Shown here: one piece after another, positions 6,803 through 9,075 of the stretch
How positions within the stretch are numbered: the first letter of the stretch is position 1
Layout: every line of letters starts with the position of its first letter
Origin: an uncultured Coriobacteriaceae bacterium
Lineage (GTDB): Bacteria; Actinomycetota; Coriobacteriia; Coriobacteriales; QAMH01
Direction of reading: 5' to 3'
DNA length: 9,075 bases
Assembly: GCA_902796975.1 (NCBI GenBank)
Contig: CADBRF010000290.1
Span: forward strand, 1 to 9,075
Notes under the pieces: generated by a model
The model's input: the letters and a program-made list of their open reading frames with translations, nothing else
Databases searched by the model: none
What the model was told of the DNA's origin: nothing
Made by a program: the position numbers and the translations under genes

Positions 6803-6992
6803 TATGCACTTCCCCATTGGAGCCCGCAAAGATAGGCTCTAATGGAAATCCCATTTCCTCGAGCGACGCCGAAAACGCCCTGGCATCCACTCGATAGCAT
6901 CTTGAATCTCCCAGCAGAATGCATTCCCACAGCGAGCGTCCACGCTATTAGAATGTGCCCATTGTGGGAGTCAAGGCAGGAGGATTACGCGC
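6803..6992. other. Spacer between MoxR and NhaC genes with two dyads
   Basis: This 190-base region holds no convincing gene. CCATTGGAGCC (6814-6824) can pair with GGCTCTAATGG (6835-6845), 11 bp including one G-U pair, with a 10-base loop and no T run. It may be a Rho-aided stop or an mRNA end stabiliser for the LRR-VWA-MoxR operon. Farther on are the palindrome GAATGCATTC (6917-6926) and TCCCACA (6925-6931) / TGTGGGA (6963-6969), which enclose AGCG (6935-6938) / CGCT (6943-6946). Whether nhaC has its own promoter or is read through from upstream is open. Confidence 0.5.
6949..6954 (+). promoter_or_regulatory. Possible -10 element for the NhaC-family gene
   Basis: TAGAAT matches the TATAAT consensus at five of six bases, but no good -35 lies 16-18 bases upstream; TTCCCA (6924-6929) is 19 bases away. 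It sits inside the TCCCACA/TGTGGGA dyad, so a bound regulator there would cover it. Weak evidence only. Confidence 0.25.
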
Positions 6993-8396
6993 GTGGAATT
7001 CGCGGCATTCGCTTTATTCTGTGCAGGGGTCGTGGCTAGCGTCCTCGCCAAGCTCCCCGTTCTTGCTGCGCTCGGCTTCGGCTTCCTTATCTTCACGGTC
7101 TACGGCATGCTCAAGGGCAATAGCCTAGGCTCGCTTATGTGGGCCGCCTGGCAAGGAGCCAAGCTATCGGGAACAGTTGTCATCATGCTGCTCGTGCTCG
7201 GCGTCATGACAGCTGCCTGGCGCACGTGCGGAACCGTTCCCTACATCCTCGCCGTCTCATGCCAGTATGTCTCCGCCCAATCGTTTCTGCTTGTCGCCTT
7301 TCTGCTCAACTGCCTCATGTCGTTTCTGCTCGGCTCGAGCTTTGGGACAGCCGCGACCATGGGGGTCGCCTGCATGCTCCTTGGGTCGACAGCTGGCATG
7401 GACCCGATGGGGCTGGGCGGAGCCTGCCTTGCGGGAGCATATTTCGGGGATCGTTTCTCGCCTGTTTCCTCATGCGCGGCGCTCGTGAGGGAAATCACCG
7501 GAACGACGCTTCGCGAGAACATGGAGAGCATGGCGAGAACGACCCTTCTCCCCGTGGTGTTGACCTGCTGCTTCTACGCGCTTGTCGGGTACTCTTCAAT
7601 ACCGAGCTCTGTCGATGCCAATTTCGCGGAAGTCTTCTCGCAAGAGTTCCTCCTGCACCCAGTGCTGCTCCTCCCCGCCGCCTTTGTCGTCATATTGCCC
7701 CTCTGCCATGTCGACGTGTTCAAGACACTTGTCGCAAGCACGGCAGCCGCCCTTGCCCTGGCCTTCATCGTGCAGGGAACCTCTCCACTCGTAGTGTTGA
7801 ACGAGTGCCTGCTGGGATACTCGTCTCAGACACCGGACATTGCCGTCCTTATCGACGGCGGAGGTATAGCCTCGATGGTTGAGGCTGTGCTCACCGTGGG
7901 GCTGTCCTCCTCATATGCGGGCATTTTCAACCTAACCGGAATGCTCAAGCACGTGCAGAAGCCCTTTCAAAATCTCGCCCGAAAGACCACCGCCTACACC
8001 GGGGCCCTGACGATTTCCGTTTTGATGGCGATGGTGAGCTGCAATCAGACGCTTGCGCTCCTGCTCACCAACCAGCTCGGCAAGTCTCTCGAGCCCAATC
8101 CGGGGAAACTCGCGCTCGACCTTGAGGACACTGTCGTGGTCATCTCTGGCCTCGTGCCCTGGTCAATCGCCTGCTCGATCCCACTCGCGGTTCTCGGCGT
8201 GGAGGCTGGCGCACTTCTCTTCGCACCCATGCTCTGGCTCCTCCCCCTCCAGGGGCTCGTTCTCTCCGCCTTGCGTAAACGCGGGAAAATAGAGGGCCAG
8301 CCGATGACGACTCTCACAGAGAGACGAGCTTTTGCGGGGGCAGGGAGAAGAGGGTCGGCTGATGGCGACACGGGCGAAGATTCGCCAGCCTCGTGA
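6993..8396 (+). CDS. nhaC: NhaC-family Na+/H+ antiporter-like transporter
   Basis: A 467-residue polytopic inner-membrane protein, the usual length for NhaC (about 450-480), with roughly 11-12 hydrophobic segments. Family marks: SSFGTAATMGVACML (115-129), GACLAGAYFGDRFSPVSSC (143-161), GGGIASM (289-295), CNQTLALLLTNQ (350-361) and LEDTVVVISGLVPWSIAC (377-394). These correspond to the conserved NhaC segments around the GAYFGD-x-x-SP loop, the GGG-x-x-SM helix and the unwound PW helix. The GTG start has AGGAGG (6978-6983) nine bases upstream. NhaC proteins exchange Na+ for H+, and relatives exchange organic acids (MleN, malate/lactate), so the substrate is not certain. A polar tail of about 38 residues follows the last helix. 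Confidence 0.88.
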   Translation: MEFAAFALFCAGVVASVLAKLPVLAALGFGFLIFTVYGMLKGNSLGSLMWAAWQGAKLSGTVVIMLLVLGVMTAAWRTCGTVPYILAVSCQYVSAQSFLLVAFLLNCLMSFLLGSSFGTAATMGVACMLLGSTAGMDPMGLGGACLAGAYFGDRFSPVSSCAALVREITGTTLRENMESMARTTLLPVVLTCCFYALVGYSSIPSSVDANFAEVFSQEFLLHPVLLLPAAFVVILPLCHVDVFKTLVASTAAALALAFIVQGTSPLVVLNECLLGYSSQTPDIAVLIDGGGIASMVEAVLTVGLSSSYAGIFNLTGMLKHVQKPFQNLARKTTAYTGALTISVLMAMVSCNQTLALLLTNQLGKSLEPNPGKLALDLEDTVVVISGLVPWSIACSIPLAVLGVEAGALLFAPMLWLLPLQGLVLSALRKRGKIEGQPMTTLTERRAFAGAGRRGSADGDTGEDSPAS

Positions 8397-8456
8397 TCAA
8401 AGACAGCCCGCAACAGGCGAGAGGCATATCCGGTTTTTCGTGCGCTGAGGAGCAAA
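8397..8456. other. Short convergent gap between nhaC and the minus-strand membrane protein gene
   Basis: The two genes point at each other across 60 bases. No clear hairpin-plus-T terminator is visible. A weak hairpin inside the end of nhaC (GGCGAAGATTCGCC, 8373-8386) lacks a T run. Confidence 0.4.
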
Positions 8457-9019
8457 TTATGCCCGGTTTGGACCGTACTTCTTGGTGCCTTCTACGACCT
8501 TCTTTATGCACTCCATGTAGCCACGTCCGCCTACGGTACCTTCCTCGTGGAGCTCGAGCCGGAGGTCGCCAAGCGCTCGAAGACGTCATAGCTGCACCAA
8601 CCCGCCTTATCCTGACCGCTCTGGCGCACGTAGTTCCAGACTTTCTGCGGGTTAGCCTCGACGTTGCAGCCGCCATCGTAGCGAAGGTGCGGCTCGCCGG
8701 GCTTGATCCAGTCATCGCCATGGAAGACCCGCTTATTCTCTTCTGGCGTGAGCTTGAGACGCATGCCGCGCACCCACATCCAGCTCATGACGCCCAGCAA
8801 GACCACGACGATGCCCGTGACCCAGATTGCCCACGGAGGCATGACGCGCGGGCAAACACCGGCAATCGTGACTATGCACCAGCAGGCATACCAGCTGCAC
8901 GTGCCCATGAGGCCGAGGAAGATGGCTTCGGCGGAGCACTCCATCATCCCCTTGCGGTGGCCAATAGCCCAGTCGATAACAACTCCCACAACGGGCAGGA
9001 TGAACCCCAGCAGAAACAT
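8457..9019 (-). pseudogene. Small three-helix membrane protein of unknown function, reading frame broken near the 3' end
   Basis: From ATG 9019 (AGGAG, complement of 9026-9030, six bases before it) the frame runs 162 residues to TAG at 8533-8531. Three hydrophobic helices lie at about 1-18, 30-53 and 62-84. A cytoplasmic part follows, with NPQKVWNYVRQSGQDKAGWC (123-142) and SYDVFERL (143-150), faintly like SRPBCC proteins. The last residues of this frame (ATSGSSSTRKVP) look non-coding. The -1 frame continues with well-coded sequence GDLRLELHEEGTVGG and ends KKYGPNRA at a TAA (8459-8457). Restoring one missing base near 8534-8585 would give one protein of about 187 residues. This is a real one-base deletion, a sequence error or, less likely, a natural C-terminal divergence. 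I do not recognise the family. Confidence 0.6.
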
Positions 9020-9028
9020 GCCGGGCTC

Positions 9029-9075
9029 CTAGATAAATGAAAGCCGATAGCCGTCGATCTCTTCCCCGTAATACT
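9029..9075 (-). CDS. C-terminal end of an unidentified gene (5' part outside window)
   Basis: On the minus strand one frame reads YYGEEIDGYRLSFI and stops at TAG 9031-9029, nine bases before the ATG of the small membrane protein gene. Codon use resembles that of the neighbours, and the spacing suggests an operon with the next gene. Too little is present to name it, and a chance open frame over 14 codons cannot be excluded. Confidence 0.4.
   Translation of the reverse strand, partial: YYGEEIDGYRLSFI

Noticed and set aside
6903..6992. Ion-sensing riboswitch before nhaC
   Set aside because: The region is short, the stems are few, and I could not match it to a known Na+ or Li+ riboswitch structure; an operator is equally likely.
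7139..7882. Open plus-strand frame of 247 codons inside nhaC
   Set aside because: The translation is Arg/His/Pro/Cys-rich without membrane segments or motifs, while the overlapping NhaC frame shows clear family motifs.
8531..8590. Programmed -1 ribosomal frameshift
   Set aside because: No X-XXY-YYZ slippery site or clear downstream stem lies in the overlap of the two frames; a one-base deletion or sequence error is simpler.
8393..9040. Open plus-strand frame of 215 codons opposite the right-end membrane protein gene
   Set aside because: The minus strand has a good ribosome site, hydrophobic helices and coherent codon use; the plus-strand product is low-complexity and lacks a start site.

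Overview
The window looks like chromosomal DNA of a fairly GC-rich anaerobic or facultative bacterium. My best guess is an actinobacterium of the Coriobacteriia (Eggerthella, Slackia or Adlercreutzia-like). That rests on codon use rich in C/G at third positions, clear Shine-Dalgarno sites, a NarK-type transporter, a stand-alone LytTR regulator paired with a DUF3021 membrane protein, and a cytoplasmic LRR protein encoded with VWA and MoxR proteins. This placement is inference; no rRNA or tRNA is present to settle it.

Layout. Positions 1-493 (minus strand) hold the N-terminal part of a NarK/NNP-family nitrate/nitrite transporter that runs off the left edge. A 417-base divergent spacer (494-910) separates it from a two-gene plus-strand operon: a LytTR DNA-binding regulator (911-1372) and a four-helix DUF3021 membrane protein (1377-1835). 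A perfect 15-bp hairpin with a T run (1848-1883) closes that operon.

After a short AT-rich control region with a perfect 10-bp inverted repeat (1942-1969) comes a three-gene plus-strand operon. It encodes a cytoplasmic BspA-type leucine-rich-repeat protein (1992-3551), a DUF2201-type protein with an N-terminal metallopeptidase-like domain and a C-terminal VWA domain (about 3541-5148), and a MoxR-like AAA+ ATPase with a cysteine-rich C-terminus (5201-6802). The AAA+ protein and the VWA protein have complete nucleotide and metal-site motifs and probably form a MoxR/VWA remodelling pair, with the LRR protein as a likely recognition or adaptor partner. This is the most interesting system in the window.

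After a 190-base spacer with two dyads, an NhaC-family transporter (6993-8396) follows on the plus strand. The right end is on the minus strand. A small three-helix membrane protein gene (8457-9019) appears to carry a -1 frameshift near its 3' end, and directly upstream of it lies the very end of another gene (9029-9075). No mobile element, CRISPR array, tRNA or rRNA was seen.
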